This document shows positions 26,296 through 35,331 of a DNA stretch of 64,000 bases, in pieces. The stretch is from Thioclava atlantica (GTDB lineage: Bacteria > Pseudomonadota > Alphaproteobacteria > Rhodobacterales > Rhodobacteraceae), in NCBI RefSeq assembly GCF_000737065.1, contig NZ_AQRC01000001.1, positions 186,001 to 250,000 on the forward strand. Reading direction: 5' to 3'. Within the stretch, counting starts at the first letter, position 1, and every line of letters begins with the position of its first letter. Position numbers and translations under genes: made by a program. The notes under the pieces were generated by a model, which did no database searches, had not been told where the DNA came from, and was given only the letters and a program-made list of their open reading frames with translations.

Positions 26296-26300
26296 GCGCC

Positions 26301-26328
26301 CCGGGCAGACGCTGCCACGGCTGCCCGG
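26301..26328 (+). terminator. Hairpin after the 53-residue ORF
   Basis: A perfect 8-bp stem, CCGGGCAG (26301-26308) with CTGCCCGG (26321-26328), has a 12-nt loop and begins 5 nt after the stop codon. There is no T-tract, so termination would be weak or Rho-assisted. Confidence 0.45.
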
Positions 26329-26563
26329 ACCGCACAGGGACCGCCCGTTCGGACCCGCGCGAAATCATTCATCAGGAAGACCCACGGGCGTCGGAGACGG
26401 ATGAAGCCAGAGGCGTGAAACGCCTGCCGCTGTGCTCGTCTCCCGTCCCGCTCGCGGTAACCCTTTGTAAATTTTAACTCGCTACCAACAGTACAGATCG
26501 GACATGTCTCTCTGCCACAGGTGGGGGCCAGTGCAGACGTGACGAGACCGAAAGGTTGATCGC

Positions 26564-27361
26564 ATGAATATGACACGCCGCATGGCGGCCGGGCCTCGCT
26601 CGGCCGGCCTGGTTTCTGATATCCCGACGACCCGCGCCCTGCGGGCGACACCCTACGCGCCGAAACGCCCGTTGCGCGCTTCGGGGATGACCCGTCGCTA
26701 TTCCACGATGTGGCTCGAACCCAATGGCGATATCGCGGAAGAGACCCGGATCGCCCCGGCCGTCCCGCTCTTCGAGGAGGCGTTCAGCGCCATTGCCCGC
26801 GGCGCGATCGTCGCGACCGAAGACGGTCCCGTCGCGATCGAGGATCTGGTGCCTGGCCAGCGCGTGATCACCGCCGACGAACGGGTGGAGCTTGTCACCT
26901 GGATCGGTTCGATGACGGTGTTCCCGAGCGCGGGGGAGGATACGGGCCGGATGATCCGCGTCACCGCCGAAGCTTTCGGGCATGGGCGGCCGCAAAACGA
27001 CGTCGTGCTGGGCCCGCATGCCCGGTTCTGTCTGCGCGACGCGCGTCTGCGCAACCGTCTCGGGCTCGATCAGGCCTATGCGCCGATCGCGGGCTTCGTC
27101 GATGGGGTGAGCGTGGTGGAGGTCAAGCCGATCTCGGCGATCACCGCCTATCACGTCGCGCTCGAACATCACGGCACGCTGAAGGTCGGCGGGTTCGAGA
27201 TCGAGAGCTATCACCCGGGCGAGGGGATCGAGCGCATGATCGACCCGCGGCTGGCCGAACTGTTCCTCGCGCTCTTCCCGCATGTCGACCGGCTGCGCGA
27301 TTTCGGCCCGCTCGCAATCCCGCGCCTGACCCGCTTCGAGGTCGAACAGCTCCAGGGCTGA
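26564..27361 (+). CDS. Hint-domain protein
   Basis: A 265-residue protein. From about residue 80 it has the Hint (Hedgehog/intein) pattern used in Rhodobacteraceae Hint_2 proteins: ARGAIVATEDGPVAIEDLVPGQRVITADE, then VLGPHARFCLRD and a late YHVALEHHGTL. The N-terminal 50 residues are basic and unordered. There is no RTX or haemolysin repeat and no signal peptide. The autoprocessing residues of true inteins (Cys/Ser at the splice start, terminal Asn) are not evident, so self-cleavage is doubtful. Its 270-bp upstream region is AT-rich near 26465-26500, a likely promoter. Confidence 0.75.
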   Translation: MNMTRRMAAGPRSAGLVSDIPTTRALRATPYAPKRPLRASGMTRRYSTMWLEPNGDIAEETRIAPAVPLFEEAFSAIARGAIVATEDGPVAIEDLVPGQRVITADERVELVTWIGSMTVFPSAGEDTGRMIRVTAEAFGHGRPQNDVVLGPHARFCLRDARLRNRLGLDQAYAPIAGFVDGVSVVEVKPISAITAYHVALEHHGTLKVGGFEIESYHPGEGIERMIDPRLAELFLALFPHVDRLRDFGPLAIPRLTRFEVEQLQG

Positions 27362-27384
27362 GGCGCTCCGGCCAAGCCACAGCA

Positions 27385-27415
27385 AAACGCCGCGCGAGAG
27401 GATCGCGCGGCGTTT
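27385..27415. terminator. Bidirectional intrinsic terminator
   Basis: A perfect 13-bp stem (27385-27397 with 27403-27415) has a 5-nt loop and lies between the convergent Hint and pepF genes. The T-tract is better on the minus strand, serving pepF. Confidence 0.8.
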
Positions 27416-27437
27416 GCAGTTTCGGCGGAGTCAGAGA

Positions 27438-29255
27438 TCAGTCTTCCATCGCCTCGAGCTCGTCGATGAAGCCTTCGATCATCGACAGGCCCTTGTCCCA
27501 GAAGGCCGGGTCGGATGCGTCGAGGCCGAACGGCGCGAGCAGTTTCTTGTGGTGCATCGAGCCGCCCGCCTCCAGCATCGCGAAATACTTGTCCTGGAAC
27601 CCCTCGGGCTCGGCCTCGTAGGCGGCATAGAGCGCGTTCACCAGCCCGTCGCCGAAGGCATAGGCGTAGACGTAGAAGGGCGAGTGGACGAAATGCGGGA
27701 TATAGGACCAGAAGCTTTCATACCCGTCCATGAACTCGAAGGCCGGGCCGAGGCTCTCGCCCTGCACCGACATCCACAGCGCGTTGATATCCTCGGGGGT
27801 GAGCTCGCCTTGCGCGCGGGCCGCATGCAGCTTGCACTCGAAATCGTAAAACGCGATCTGGCGGACGACCGTGTTGATCATGTCCTCCACCTTGCCGGCC
27901 AGAAGCGTCTTGCGCTCTTCCTTGGTCTTCGCCGCGGCGAGCAGCTTGCGGAAGGTCAGCATCTCGCCGAACACGCTCGCCGTCTCCGCCAGGGTGAGCG
28001 GGGTCGAGGCGAGCATCTCGCCCTGTTTCGCGGCCAGCACCTGGTGGACGCCGTGACCGAGTTCGTGGGCGAGCGTCATCACGTCGCGCGGTTTGCCCAG
28101 GTAGTTGAGCATCACATAGGGGTGCACCGTGGTGACGGTCGGATGCGCGAAGGCGCCCGGCGCCTTGCCCGGTTTCACGCCCGCGTCGATCCAGCCTTTC
28201 TCGAAGAAGGGCTGCGCGATCTCGGCCATGCGCGGATCGAAGCCGGAATAGGCGTCCAGCACCGTCTCTTTCGCCTCGTTCCACATGATGTCGCGCGGTG
28301 CTTCGGTCGGCAGCGGCGCGTTGCGGTCCCAGACCTGCAGCTTGTCTAGGCCGAGCCATTTCGCTTTCAGCGCGTAATAGCGGTGCGACAGGCGCGGATA
28401 GGCGGCGACCACGGCGTCGCGCAGGGCCTGCACCACCTCGGGTTCGACATCGTTCGACAGGTGCCGCCCGGTCTGCGGGGTCGGCATCTTGCGCCAGCGA
28501 TCCTCGATTTCCTTTTCCTTCGCCAGCGTGTTGTGGATGCGCGAGAAGGTGCGGATGTTCTCGCCGAAGACGCGGGCAAGTTCGCGCGCGGCGGCCTCGC
28601 GTTTGGTGCGGTCATGATCCGAGAGCAGGGTGGTCGTCGCCTCAAGGCTCAGTTTTTCTCCCTGCACCTCGAATTCGAGCGCCGCGGTGGTCTCGTCGAA
28701 GAGCCGGTTCCAGGCTGCGGCGCCCACGACCGACTGATCGTGGAGGAATTTCTCCAGCTCGTCGGAAAGTTGATAGGGCTTCATCGCGCGCATCCGGTCG
28801 AAGACGGGCTTGTAGCGCGCCACCTTCGGATCGGCGAAGACGGCCTCGTATTTGTCATCCGGGATGCGGTTGAACTCGAGGCTGAAGAAAACCAGCGGCG
28901 TGGTGAAGGTGGTGATCCTGTCCTGCGCGTCGGAGAGCTGCTTCACGCGGCCCGCATCCACGGTGTTCTGATAATAGCGCAGCCCGACATAGGACATCAC
29001 GCGCCCGGCCTTCTCGTCGATCTTCTCGTAGCGCGCGATGCATTCGGCCATGCCGGCGGCGTCGAGATCGGCGAGCTTGCCCTCGTAATCGGCGGCGAAG
29101 GCGGCGCAGTGTTCTTCGAGCCATGCCATGTCGGCGGCAAGTTCGGGCGCATCGGGCGCGGCATAGAGATCGGTCAGATCCCATTCGGGCAACGCGCCGA
29201 AGGCGCCTCCGCTTGCATTGGCATCGAAGACGGGGCGGCGATGGGTCAGCGTCAT
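27438..29255 (-). CDS. pepF: Oligoendopeptidase F (M3 family)
   Basis: A 605-residue cytosolic zinc metallopeptidase cleaving short peptides. The ATG at 29255 has AGAGGA 6 nt upstream; the open frame continues to 29432 but reads through the promoter. The catalytic motif HELGHGVHQ lies in the C-terminal half, with the downstream acidic ligand in the ETASVFGEML block, typical of M3B. The N-terminal domain (WDLTDLYAAPDAPEL) and the YGPPFYVYAYAFG-like block (HSPFYVYAYAFGDGL) also match the family. Monocistronic with its own promoter at 29288-29316. Confidence 0.95.
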   Translation of the reverse strand: MTLTHRRPVFDANASGGAFGALPEWDLTDLYAAPDAPELAADMAWLEEHCAAFAADYEGKLADLDAAGMAECIARYEKIDEKAGRVMSYVGLRYYQNTVDAGRVKQLSDAQDRITTFTTPLVFFSLEFNRIPDDKYEAVFADPKVARYKPVFDRMRAMKPYQLSDELEKFLHDQSVVGAAAWNRLFDETTAALEFEVQGEKLSLEATTTLLSDHDRTKREAAARELARVFGENIRTFSRIHNTLAKEKEIEDRWRKMPTPQTGRHLSNDVEPEVVQALRDAVVAAYPRLSHRYYALKAKWLGLDKLQVWDRNAPLPTEAPRDIMWNEAKETVLDAYSGFDPRMAEIAQPFFEKGWIDAGVKPGKAPGAFAHPTVTTVHPYVMLNYLGKPRDVMTLAHELGHGVHQVLAAKQGEMLASTPLTLAETASVFGEMLTFRKLLAAAKTKEERKTLLAGKVEDMINTVVRQIAFYDFECKLHAARAQGELTPEDINALWMSVQGESLGPAFEFMDGYESFWSYIPHFVHSPFYVYAYAFGDGLVNALYAAYEAEPEGFQDKYFAMLEAGGSMHHKKLLAPFGLDASDPAFWDKGLSMIEGFIDELEAMED

Positions 29256-29287
29256 GGTATCCTCTCGGGTCAGAATGCTTGCTCCCC

Positions 29288-29316
29288 AGATAGGGGCAGC
29301 AGGGCACCACTGACAA
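29288..29316 (-). promoter_or_regulatory. Sigma70-type promoter of pepF
   Basis: On the minus strand TTGTCA (29316-29311), 17 bp and CTATCT (29293-29288) give optimal spacing. They lie 33 nt before the pepF ATG. Confidence 0.55.
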
Positions 29317-29474
29317 GGGCGATGCCCGACGCGCCGATTGCCTGATTTTTGGGCAGAGCGGGCGAAATTTTGTTTCGCCACCGGCGCTGGTGCGCCTATC
29401 GTGGGTCTCTGCCTTCCCCTCGGAAAGCCCACGTCCTACGAATTGAGAAAGAGCAGGGGGTGACGACAAGCGAC

Positions 29475-30887
29475 ATGACCGAATATTTCAACGAGATGTT
29501 CGAGGGCCGCGAGGTTCGCCCGCCATATGCCGGGCTCGATGGCTGGATGCGCGAGATGCCCGCGCAGCTGCGGGCGATGAAACAGGCCGAGGCGGAGGCG
29601 CTGTTCCGGCGGATCGGCATCACCTTCGCGGTCTATGGAGAGGGCGGCGATCCGGACCGGCTCATCCCCTTCGACATGTTCCCGCGGGTCTTCACGCAAA
29701 AGGAATGGCGCCGGCTCGAGCGCGGCATCAAGCAGCGTGCGCGTGCCCTCAACGCCTTTCTCAACGATGTCTACGGGCGCGGCGAGATCGTGCGGGCCGG
29801 GCGGATCCCGGCGCGGCTCGTCTATCAGAACGCGGCCTATGAACGCGCGGTTGCGGGGTTCGTGCCGCCGCGCGGGATCTATTCGCATATCGTGGGCGTC
29901 GACCTCGTGCGCACCGGCCCCGATCAGTTCTTCGTGCTCGAGGATAATTGCCGCACGCCTTCCGGGGTCTCCTACATGCTGGAGAACCGCGAGATCATGA
30001 TGCGGATGTTCCCGAAGCTTTTCCGCGAGAACCGGATCGAGCCGGTCGACGGCTATCCGGAGGCGCTGCGCCGCACGCTGGCATCGGTCGCGCCCGCGAA
30101 ATGCGAGAGCGAGCCGTCGATCGCGATCCTCACCCCGGGTCATTTCAACTCGGCCTATTACGAACATTCCTTCCTTGCCGACCTGATGGGGGTCGAACTG
30201 GTCGAGGGGGCGGATCTCTTCGTCGAGGGCGGGTTCTGCTGGATGCGCACCACCGAGGGGCCGAAGAAACTGGACGTGATCTATCGCCGGATCGACGACG
30301 CCTTCCTCGATCCGCTCTGCTTCCGCCCGGATTCGATGCTGGGCGTGCCGGGGCTGATGGATGTCTACCGCTCGGGCGGGGTGACGATCTGCTCGGCGCC
30401 GGGGGCGGGCGTGGCCGATGACAAGGCGATCTATACCTTCGTGCCCGAGATGGTGCGGTTCTATCTGGGCGAGGAGCCGCTTCTGGAAAACGTGCCCACC
30501 TGGCAATGCGCGAAGCCCGATGATCTGAAATATGTACTGGATCATCTGCCGGAGCTGGTCGTCAAGGAGGTGCACGGGTCGGGCGGCTACGGGATGCTCG
30601 TCGGTCCGAAAGCCACCCGGGAGCAGATCGAGACCTTCCGCATCAAGATCGAGGACAACCCCCACAATTACATCGCCCAGCCGACGCTCGCGCTCTCGAC
30701 GACGCCGACCTTCGTCGAGGAGGGCGTCGCGCCGCGCCATGTCGATCTGCGGCCCTATTGCCTCGTGGGCGAGAAGATCGAGCTGGTGCCGGGCGGGCTG
30801 ACGCGGGTCGCGCTCACCGAAGGGTCGCTCGTGGTGAACTCGTCGCAGGGTGGCGGCGTGAAGGATACCTGGGTTCTGGCGGAGTGA
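29475..30887 (+). CDS. Circularly permuted ATP-grasp protein of the Anbu operon
   Basis: A 470-residue member of the circularly permuted ATP-grasp family (COG2308). Typical features are the N-terminal EMFEGREVRPPYAGL block, FPRVFTQKEWRRLERG, the ATP-grasp core VLEDNCRTPSGVSYMLENR and the DLRPYC segment close to the end. These proteins are predicted ATP-dependent peptide or amide ligases. It starts a four-gene unit with alpha-E, transglutaminase and Anbu, a set conserved across many bacteria and thought to make and process a peptide tag; no substrate is proven. ATG 29475 is chosen; a GTG at 29460 is an alternative with a less clear ribosome site. Confidence 0.92.
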   Translation: MTEYFNEMFEGREVRPPYAGLDGWMREMPAQLRAMKQAEAEALFRRIGITFAVYGEGGDPDRLIPFDMFPRVFTQKEWRRLERGIKQRARALNAFLNDVYGRGEIVRAGRIPARLVYQNAAYERAVAGFVPPRGIYSHIVGVDLVRTGPDQFFVLEDNCRTPSGVSYMLENREIMMRMFPKLFRENRIEPVDGYPEALRRTLASVAPAKCESEPSIAILTPGHFNSAYYEHSFLADLMGVELVEGADLFVEGGFCWMRTTEGPKKLDVIYRRIDDAFLDPLCFRPDSMLGVPGLMDVYRSGGVTICSAPGAGVADDKAIYTFVPEMVRFYLGEEPLLENVPTWQCAKPDDLKYVLDHLPELVVKEVHGSGGYGMLVGPKATREQIETFRIKIEDNPHNYIAQPTLALSTTPTFVEEGVAPRHVDLRPYCLVGEKIELVPGGLTRVALTEGSLVVNSSQGGGVKDTWVLAE

Positions 30888-30894
30888 GTAGGAC

Positions 30895-31857
30895 ATGCTG
30901 AGCCGGACGGCGGAAAATCTCTACTGGATCGCGCGCTACATGGAGCGCGCCGAAACGATGGGGCGGTTGCTCGAGGTCGGGGCGCGGATCTCGCTGATCC
31001 CCTCTGCGGGGCATGGCTACCGGTCGGAATGGGAAAGCCTGTTGCAGGCCTCGGGCACGGCGGAAGGGTTCGCCGAGAAATACGGTGACCCGGTGCAGCG
31101 CAACATCGAGAGCTACCTGTTCTTCGATCGCGACAACCCGTCCTCGGTGGTCTCCTGCATCGAGCGGGCGCGGGAAAACGCCCGGATCGTTCGCACGGCG
31201 ATCTCCGGGCAGGTCTGGGACGCGCTCAACACCGCTTATCAGGAGATCCTCCAGATCGAGCGTCAGCCGCGCTCGGAATGGGAGCTGACCGAGCTGTGCG
31301 AATGGGTGGCGCGCCAGTCGGCCCTGCTGCGCGGCGCGATGGATGCGACGATGCTGCGCAATGACGGGTTCTTCTTCATGAACCTCGGCTATGCGCTCGA
31401 GCGGGCGGACAATTCGGCGCGGCTCGTGGACGTGAAATATTTCGTCCTGCTGCCTTCGGTGGAACTCGTCGGATCGGGCCTCGACAATTACCAGTGGCAG
31501 GTGCTGCTGCGCGCGCTCAAGGCGCTGCGGGCGTTTCACTGGGCCTATGGCGGCGAGGTGACGGCCTCGAAGATCATCGATTTCCTGATCCTAAACCCCG
31601 CCAGCCCGCGCTCGCTGATGTCGGCGACACGCAAGGCGATGCACCACCTCGACAATCTCGCGCGGTTCTATGGCGATGCTCCGGGGGCAGACCTCGCGCT
31701 GTTGCATGCGCGGGCGCTGGTGAAGGAGCTCGAGCAGACCGAAGTGGCCGAGATCGTGGACGAGGGGCTGCACGAGTTCCTGACCCGGTTCATCGGCGAG
31801 ATCGGTCAGGTCGCGGCGCTGGTCCAACGCAGTTACCTGTCCGGAGAGGCGCGATGA
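30895..31857 (+). CDS. Alpha-E domain protein
   Basis: A 320-residue, mostly helical protein of the Alpha-E family (COG2307). It begins with MLSRTAENLYWIARYMERAE, the family signature, and its sequence is rich in Arg/Glu helices throughout. It is always found beside the circularly permuted ATP-grasp protein and is assumed to be its partner. It starts 7 nt after that gene, and its stop overlaps the transglutaminase ATG (ATGA). No catalytic function is established. Confidence 0.92.
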   Translation: MLSRTAENLYWIARYMERAETMGRLLEVGARISLIPSAGHGYRSEWESLLQASGTAEGFAEKYGDPVQRNIESYLFFDRDNPSSVVSCIERARENARIVRTAISGQVWDALNTAYQEILQIERQPRSEWELTELCEWVARQSALLRGAMDATMLRNDGFFFMNLGYALERADNSARLVDVKYFVLLPSVELVGSGLDNYQWQVLLRALKALRAFHWAYGGEVTASKIIDFLILNPASPRSLMSATRKAMHHLDNLARFYGDAPGADLALLHARALVKELEQTEVAEIVDEGLHEFLTRFIGEIGQVAALVQRSYLSGEAR

Positions 31858-32666
31858 TCCTGACCGTGAACCATGTGACCACCTATGGCTATGGCGAGCC
31901 GATGGGAACGGCGGTGCAGTCGCTGCGCCTCTTTCCGTCGCGGTTCGAAGGGCAGCGCGTGATCGACTGGCAGGTCTCGGTCGAGGGCGGCGTGCGCGGC
32001 GGTGCCTTCCGCGACGGGGCGGGCGACCGCGTGGAGGGATGGTCGATCCGCCCCCCCGTCGAGGAGGTCGCGATCACCGTGAGCGGCCAGGTCGAGACCT
32101 TCGACACCTCGGGCGTGCTGCGCGGTCATCGCGAGAGCGTTCACCCAATGGCCTATTTGCGCGAGACGGTCGCGACATGGATCGACGACGCGCTGGCCGA
32201 TCTGGGGGCGGAGGCCGTGGCGGGGGCGTCCGACGAACTCGACCGCGCGCATCGTCTGAGCCGCGCGGTGGCCGAGGCGATCGCCTACAGGCCGGGTGCG
32301 ACCCATGCGCACACCACCGCGGCGGAGGCGCTCGCACAGGGGGAGGGGGTCTGTCAGGATCACGCCCATGCGCTGATCGCGGCGGCGCGTTCGGTGGATC
32401 TGCCCGCGCGCTACGTCTCGGGTTATCTCTTCGCCTCCGAGGACGGCAGCCCGCATGAAGCCGCGCATGCCTGGGCGGAGATCTGGGTCAAGCCGGTCGG
32501 CTGGATCGGGTTCGACCCGGCCAATCGCTGCTGTCCGGACGAGCGCTATATCCGTCTCGGATCGGGGCTCGATGCGCGCGAGGCGGCGCCGGTGCGCGGT
32601 GTGACGCAGGGCGCGGGCGAGGAGCGGATGAAGGTCACTGTTGCCTTGCACGAAGTCCAGCAATAG
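31854..32666 (+). CDS. Transglutaminase-like cysteine protease of the Anbu operon
   Basis: A 270-residue protein. The start at 31854 overlaps the alpha-E stop; a longer frame from 31494 is an antisense-like artefact within alpha-E. The N-terminal domain has the Bact_transglu_N pattern (VTTYGYGEPMGTAVQSLRLFPS). The transglutaminase core shows the catalytic triad: Cys in GEGVCQDHAHALIAAAR, His in EAAHAWAEIWV and Asp in GFDPANRC. It is predicted to cut or form isopeptide bonds in the pathway that includes the ATP-grasp ligase and Anbu. Confidence 0.92.
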   Translation: MILTVNHVTTYGYGEPMGTAVQSLRLFPSRFEGQRVIDWQVSVEGGVRGGAFRDGAGDRVEGWSIRPPVEEVAITVSGQVETFDTSGVLRGHRESVHPMAYLRETVATWIDDALADLGAEAVAGASDELDRAHRLSRAVAEAIAYRPGATHAHTTAAEALAQGEGVCQDHAHALIAAARSVDLPARYVSGYLFASEDGSPHEAAHAWAEIWVKPVGWIGFDPANRCCPDERYIRLGSGLDAREAAPVRGVTQGAGEERMKVTVALHEVQQ

Positions 32667-32699
32667 ATTGCGCGCTGCTCCCGGCATCGAGGAAATATC

Positions 32700-33425
32700 A
32701 TGACCTATTGCGTTGGCCTTCTCCTGAACGAGGGCATGGTTCTGCTGTCCGACACGCGGACCAATGGCGGCTTCGACAATATCGCCACCTATCGCAAGAT
32801 GTTCACCTTCGAGGAGCCGGGCGAACGGGTGGTCGCGGTGATGACGGCGGGGTCGCTCTCGGTCACCCAGACGACGCTCGCGCGGTTGCAGGAGGCGATC
32901 GACGCGTCGGATGCGACGGGCGAGACCTCGATCATGCTCGCGCCCACGATGCTCAAGGTGGCCGAGATCATCGGCAACACGATGGCGGGCGTGCGCAAGG
33001 ATATCGTGAGCCGGATGGATGCCGAGCGGATCTCGACCTCGGCCTCGGTCATCGTCGCCGGGCAGCGCGCGGGCGGCGAGATGCGGATGTTCCTGATCTA
33101 TCCGGAGGGGAATTTCATCGAGGCGACCGAGGACACGCCCTTCCTCCAGATCGGCGAGCACAAATACGGCAAACCGATCCTAGACCGGGTGGTGACGCCA
33201 CAGACCAGCCTCGAGGACGCGCAGAAGGCAGTGCTGCTGTCGATGGATTCGACGCTGCGCTCGAACCTCTCGGTGGGGATGCCGCTCGATCTCGCGGTGA
33301 TCCGCAAGGATGACTGCAAGATCTCGCTCCGGCGCCGGATCGAGGCGGGAGACGCCGATTTCGCGCGCATGTCCGAAGCCTGGTCGAACGCGCTGCGCGA
33401 CAGCTTCACGCAGATTCAGCTTTGA
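32700..33425 (+). CDS. Anbu / bacterial proteasome-homologue peptidase
   Basis: A 241-residue Ntn-hydrolase of the Anbu (BPH) family, related to HslV and 20S beta subunits. After removal of Met1, the nucleophile is Thr1. The active-site Asp17 (LLSDTRT) and Lys32 (YRKMF) match the proteasome layout. The downstream GQRAGGEMRMFLIYPEGNFI strand pair and the SMDSTLRSNLSVG motif are family features. Anbu forms open-ring or spiral assemblies in studied species. It is the last gene of the operon. Its 3' end overlaps by 20 nt the 3' end of the convergent hydrolase gene. Confidence 0.94.
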   Translation: MTYCVGLLLNEGMVLLSDTRTNGGFDNIATYRKMFTFEEPGERVVAVMTAGSLSVTQTTLARLQEAIDASDATGETSIMLAPTMLKVAEIIGNTMAGVRKDIVSRMDAERISTSASVIVAGQRAGGEMRMFLIYPEGNFIEATEDTPFLQIGEHKYGKPILDRVVTPQTSLEDAQKAVLLSMDSTLRSNLSVGMPLDLAVIRKDDCKISLRRRIEAGDADFARMSEAWSNALRDSFTQIQL

Positions 33426-34389
33426 GCGTGTCGCGCGCCGCGAGCGCGCCGGCCGCATCGAAAAGCGCCGCGCAGCGGTCGTAGAACCGGGCGCGGGTCT
33501 GCGGGATCTCCATCATGATCTCGTGCTCGGCGCCCGGGATCACGTCGAGTTCGCCTTTCGGCCAGCGCGCCATCCGGTCATGGACCGAGGCGGTATGCAC
33601 GATCTTCTCCGCCCCGCCGAGCCCGCAATAGCAGGGCAGGTCGGGCGAGGGCAGCGAGGCCAGCGCCTCGCATTCGAGAAGGCTTTCGGCCACCCAATGG
33701 ATCGTCGGACCCGCAAGCGTGAGTTCGGGCGCCTTCGATGCCTGCTCGATCAGCCAGGCCCACATCTCGGGGTCCCGGGTGAGCCGGTTGTCCTCGAAAC
33801 TGTCGCGATAGACATAGGTGGTCGCGTTCATGCCGGGCGGATAGGCCTCGGCCAGGAAAGAATCGCCGAAGAGATTGGCCAGGACGATCCGGAGCGGGTG
33901 TAGCAGCGGCGAGACCTTGATCCCCCACATCGGCGCCGAGAAGGCGGCGGCCGAGAACCGGTGATGTTCGTGCGCGATCGCGCGCAGCCCGATCGCGCCA
34001 CCCATCGAATGGCCGAGCAGGAAATAGGGTTTCGGCAGGCCGAGCTCGTCGGCCGCGTCGATCACCGCATGCAGATCCCACTGATAGTCCTGAAGGCCGC
34101 CGACATGGCCCTTTTCGGGCGCGCCGGGCAGGAGGCGGTCCGCCAGCCCCTGTCCGCGCCAGTCGATGGCGAGCATCGCGTAGCCCCGCGCGGCGAAATC
34201 CGCCGCGGCAGGGCCGTATTTCTCGATATATTCGGTGCGCCCGCAAAGCAGGAAGACGGTCCCGCGCGGTTCGGGGGGGCTTGGCCAGTGACCGAAGCGG
34301 ATGCGCACGTCATCCTGCGTCTTCAGCCAGTAGGCCGCGCCACCCTCGGGGCCGCGCGCGATCTGGTCGTACAGGGGCGCGCGATCCAT
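33406..34389 (-). CDS. Alpha/beta hydrolase, lysophospholipase/monoacylglycerol-lipase type
   Basis: A 327-residue cytosolic hydrolase. The nucleophile elbow GHSMGG is present (LLGHSMGGAIGLRA), with the oxyanion region LLCGRTEYIEKYG near the N-terminus and a late acidic/His region (PGAEHEIMMEI) giving the catalytic His. This is the PldB/COG2267 pattern; substrates are lysophospholipids or monoacylglycerols. The start overlaps the SCP2 stop by one base (TGATG on the minus strand), so the two genes form an operon, and their products may share a lipid substrate. Confidence 0.88.
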   Translation of the reverse strand: MDRAPLYDQIARGPEGGAAYWLKTQDDVRIRFGHWPSPPEPRGTVFLLCGRTEYIEKYGPAAADFAARGYAMLAIDWRGQGLADRLLPGAPEKGHVGGLQDYQWDLHAVIDAADELGLPKPYFLLGHSMGGAIGLRAIAHEHHRFSAAAFSAPMWGIKVSPLLHPLRIVLANLFGDSFLAEAYPPGMNATTYVYRDSFEDNRLTRDPEMWAWLIEQASKAPELTLAGPTIHWVAESLLECEALASLPSPDLPCYCGLGGAEKIVHTASVHDRMARWPKGELDVIPGAEHEIMMEIPQTRARFYDRCAALFDAAGALAARDTLKAESA

Positions 34390-34676
34390 CAGGCGAGCGC
34401 CGCGCCCAGTTGCATCGCCAGCCCCATCGAACCGTCGACCTTGAGCTTGCCGGACATGAAGGCCGCCGTCGGGTTGACGTCGCCGTTGAGCATGCCCTCG
34501 AAGGTCTCGCGATCCGCGGTCAGGACGACCTCGGCCTCATCGTCGCCCGCGCGCACGCCGTTCTCGTCGGCGATGATCGAGCCCTCGTCCTCGATCACGA
34601 ATTTCGCGGTGGACGAAAACCCGTCGGGCAGCTTCGCCCGAAGCGCCTCGACCGCCTTGTCGATAACCTCGCTCAT
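34389..34676 (-). CDS. SCP2 sterol/lipid-carrier domain protein
   Basis: A 95-residue single-domain SCP2 protein: the N-terminal helix (VIDKAVEALRAKLP), then FVIEDEGSIIADENGV and the C-terminal GDVNPTAAFMSGKLKVDGSMGLAMQLG signature. SCP2 domains bind acyl chains, acyl-CoA or sterol-like lipids. GGAGG lies 6 nt before the second of two tandem ATGs (34676), which is favoured over 34679. It is upstream of and coupled to the lipase-like gene. Confidence 0.9.
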   Translation of the reverse strand: MSEVIDKAVEALRAKLPDGFSSTAKFVIEDEGSIIADENGVRAGDDEAEVVLTADRETFEGMLNGDVNPTAAFMSGKLKVDGSMGLAMQLGAALA

Positions 34677-34740
34677 CATGTTCCTCCAGTTTTGATGGCC
34701 GGGCTCTCGCTTTCTCCGGCGTATGGGTTACAGTTCGTTT

Positions 34741-35313
34741 ATGTGGCAGCGAATTCACAGATACAAATGTGCCGTCACGGCATTTTGTGCGGTGGGCCTT
34801 TTTGCAACTTTTGCAGCCTTTCCGGTCCATGCCGAGACGGAGGGGCTCGATTCGTATTTCAAGGAACTCGCCGATCCCGACGATGCGAACTGGGCGCGCG
34901 CCGAGGCCGATATCCGGCGGGCCTGGTCGCGGTCGGGTTCGGCGGTGATGGATCTGTTGTTCCAGCGGGGCGAGCGGGCGCTCGATCAGGGCGATGCGGA
35001 GGCCGCGATCGAGCATTTCACCGCGCTCACCGATCACGCACCGGATTTCGCCGCCGGCTGGAACGGTCGGGCGACCGCCTATTTCATGGCGGGGCTCTAC
35101 GGGCCGGCGGCGTCCGATATCGCCCATACGCTCAAGCTCGAACCGCGCCATTGGGGGGCATTGGCGGGACTTGGCGCAATTCTCGAGGAAATGGGCGACA
35201 ACAAGCGCGCCCTCGAGGCCTATCGCGCCTCTTTCGCCTTGAACCCGCATCAACAGGATGTGAAAGACGCCATTGCGCGTCTGGACAAGGCGCATCAGGG
35301 CACGGCTCTCTGA
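34741..35313 (+). CDS. Secreted TPR-repeat protein
   Basis: A 190-residue protein (an in-frame ATG at 34723 would add six residues). The signal peptide (residues 8-31, ending FPVHA) precedes a mature part with tetratricopeptide repeats: AEAAIEHFTALTDHAPDFAAGWNGRATAYF, SDIAHTLKLEPRHWGALAGLGAIL and RALEAYRASFALNPHQ. A periplasmic scaffold or adaptor role is likely; the partner is unknown. It lies 19 nt before the helicase gene and may be co-transcribed with it. Confidence 0.85.
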   Translation: MWQRIHRYKCAVTAFCAVGLFATFAAFPVHAETEGLDSYFKELADPDDANWARAEADIRRAWSRSGSAVMDLLFQRGERALDQGDAEAAIEHFTALTDHAPDFAAGWNGRATAYFMAGLYGPAASDIAHTLKLEPRHWGALAGLGAILEEMGDNKRALEAYRASFALNPHQQDVKDAIARLDKAHQGTAL

Positions 35314-35331
35314 GGCCGCAACGGAGCTGCG

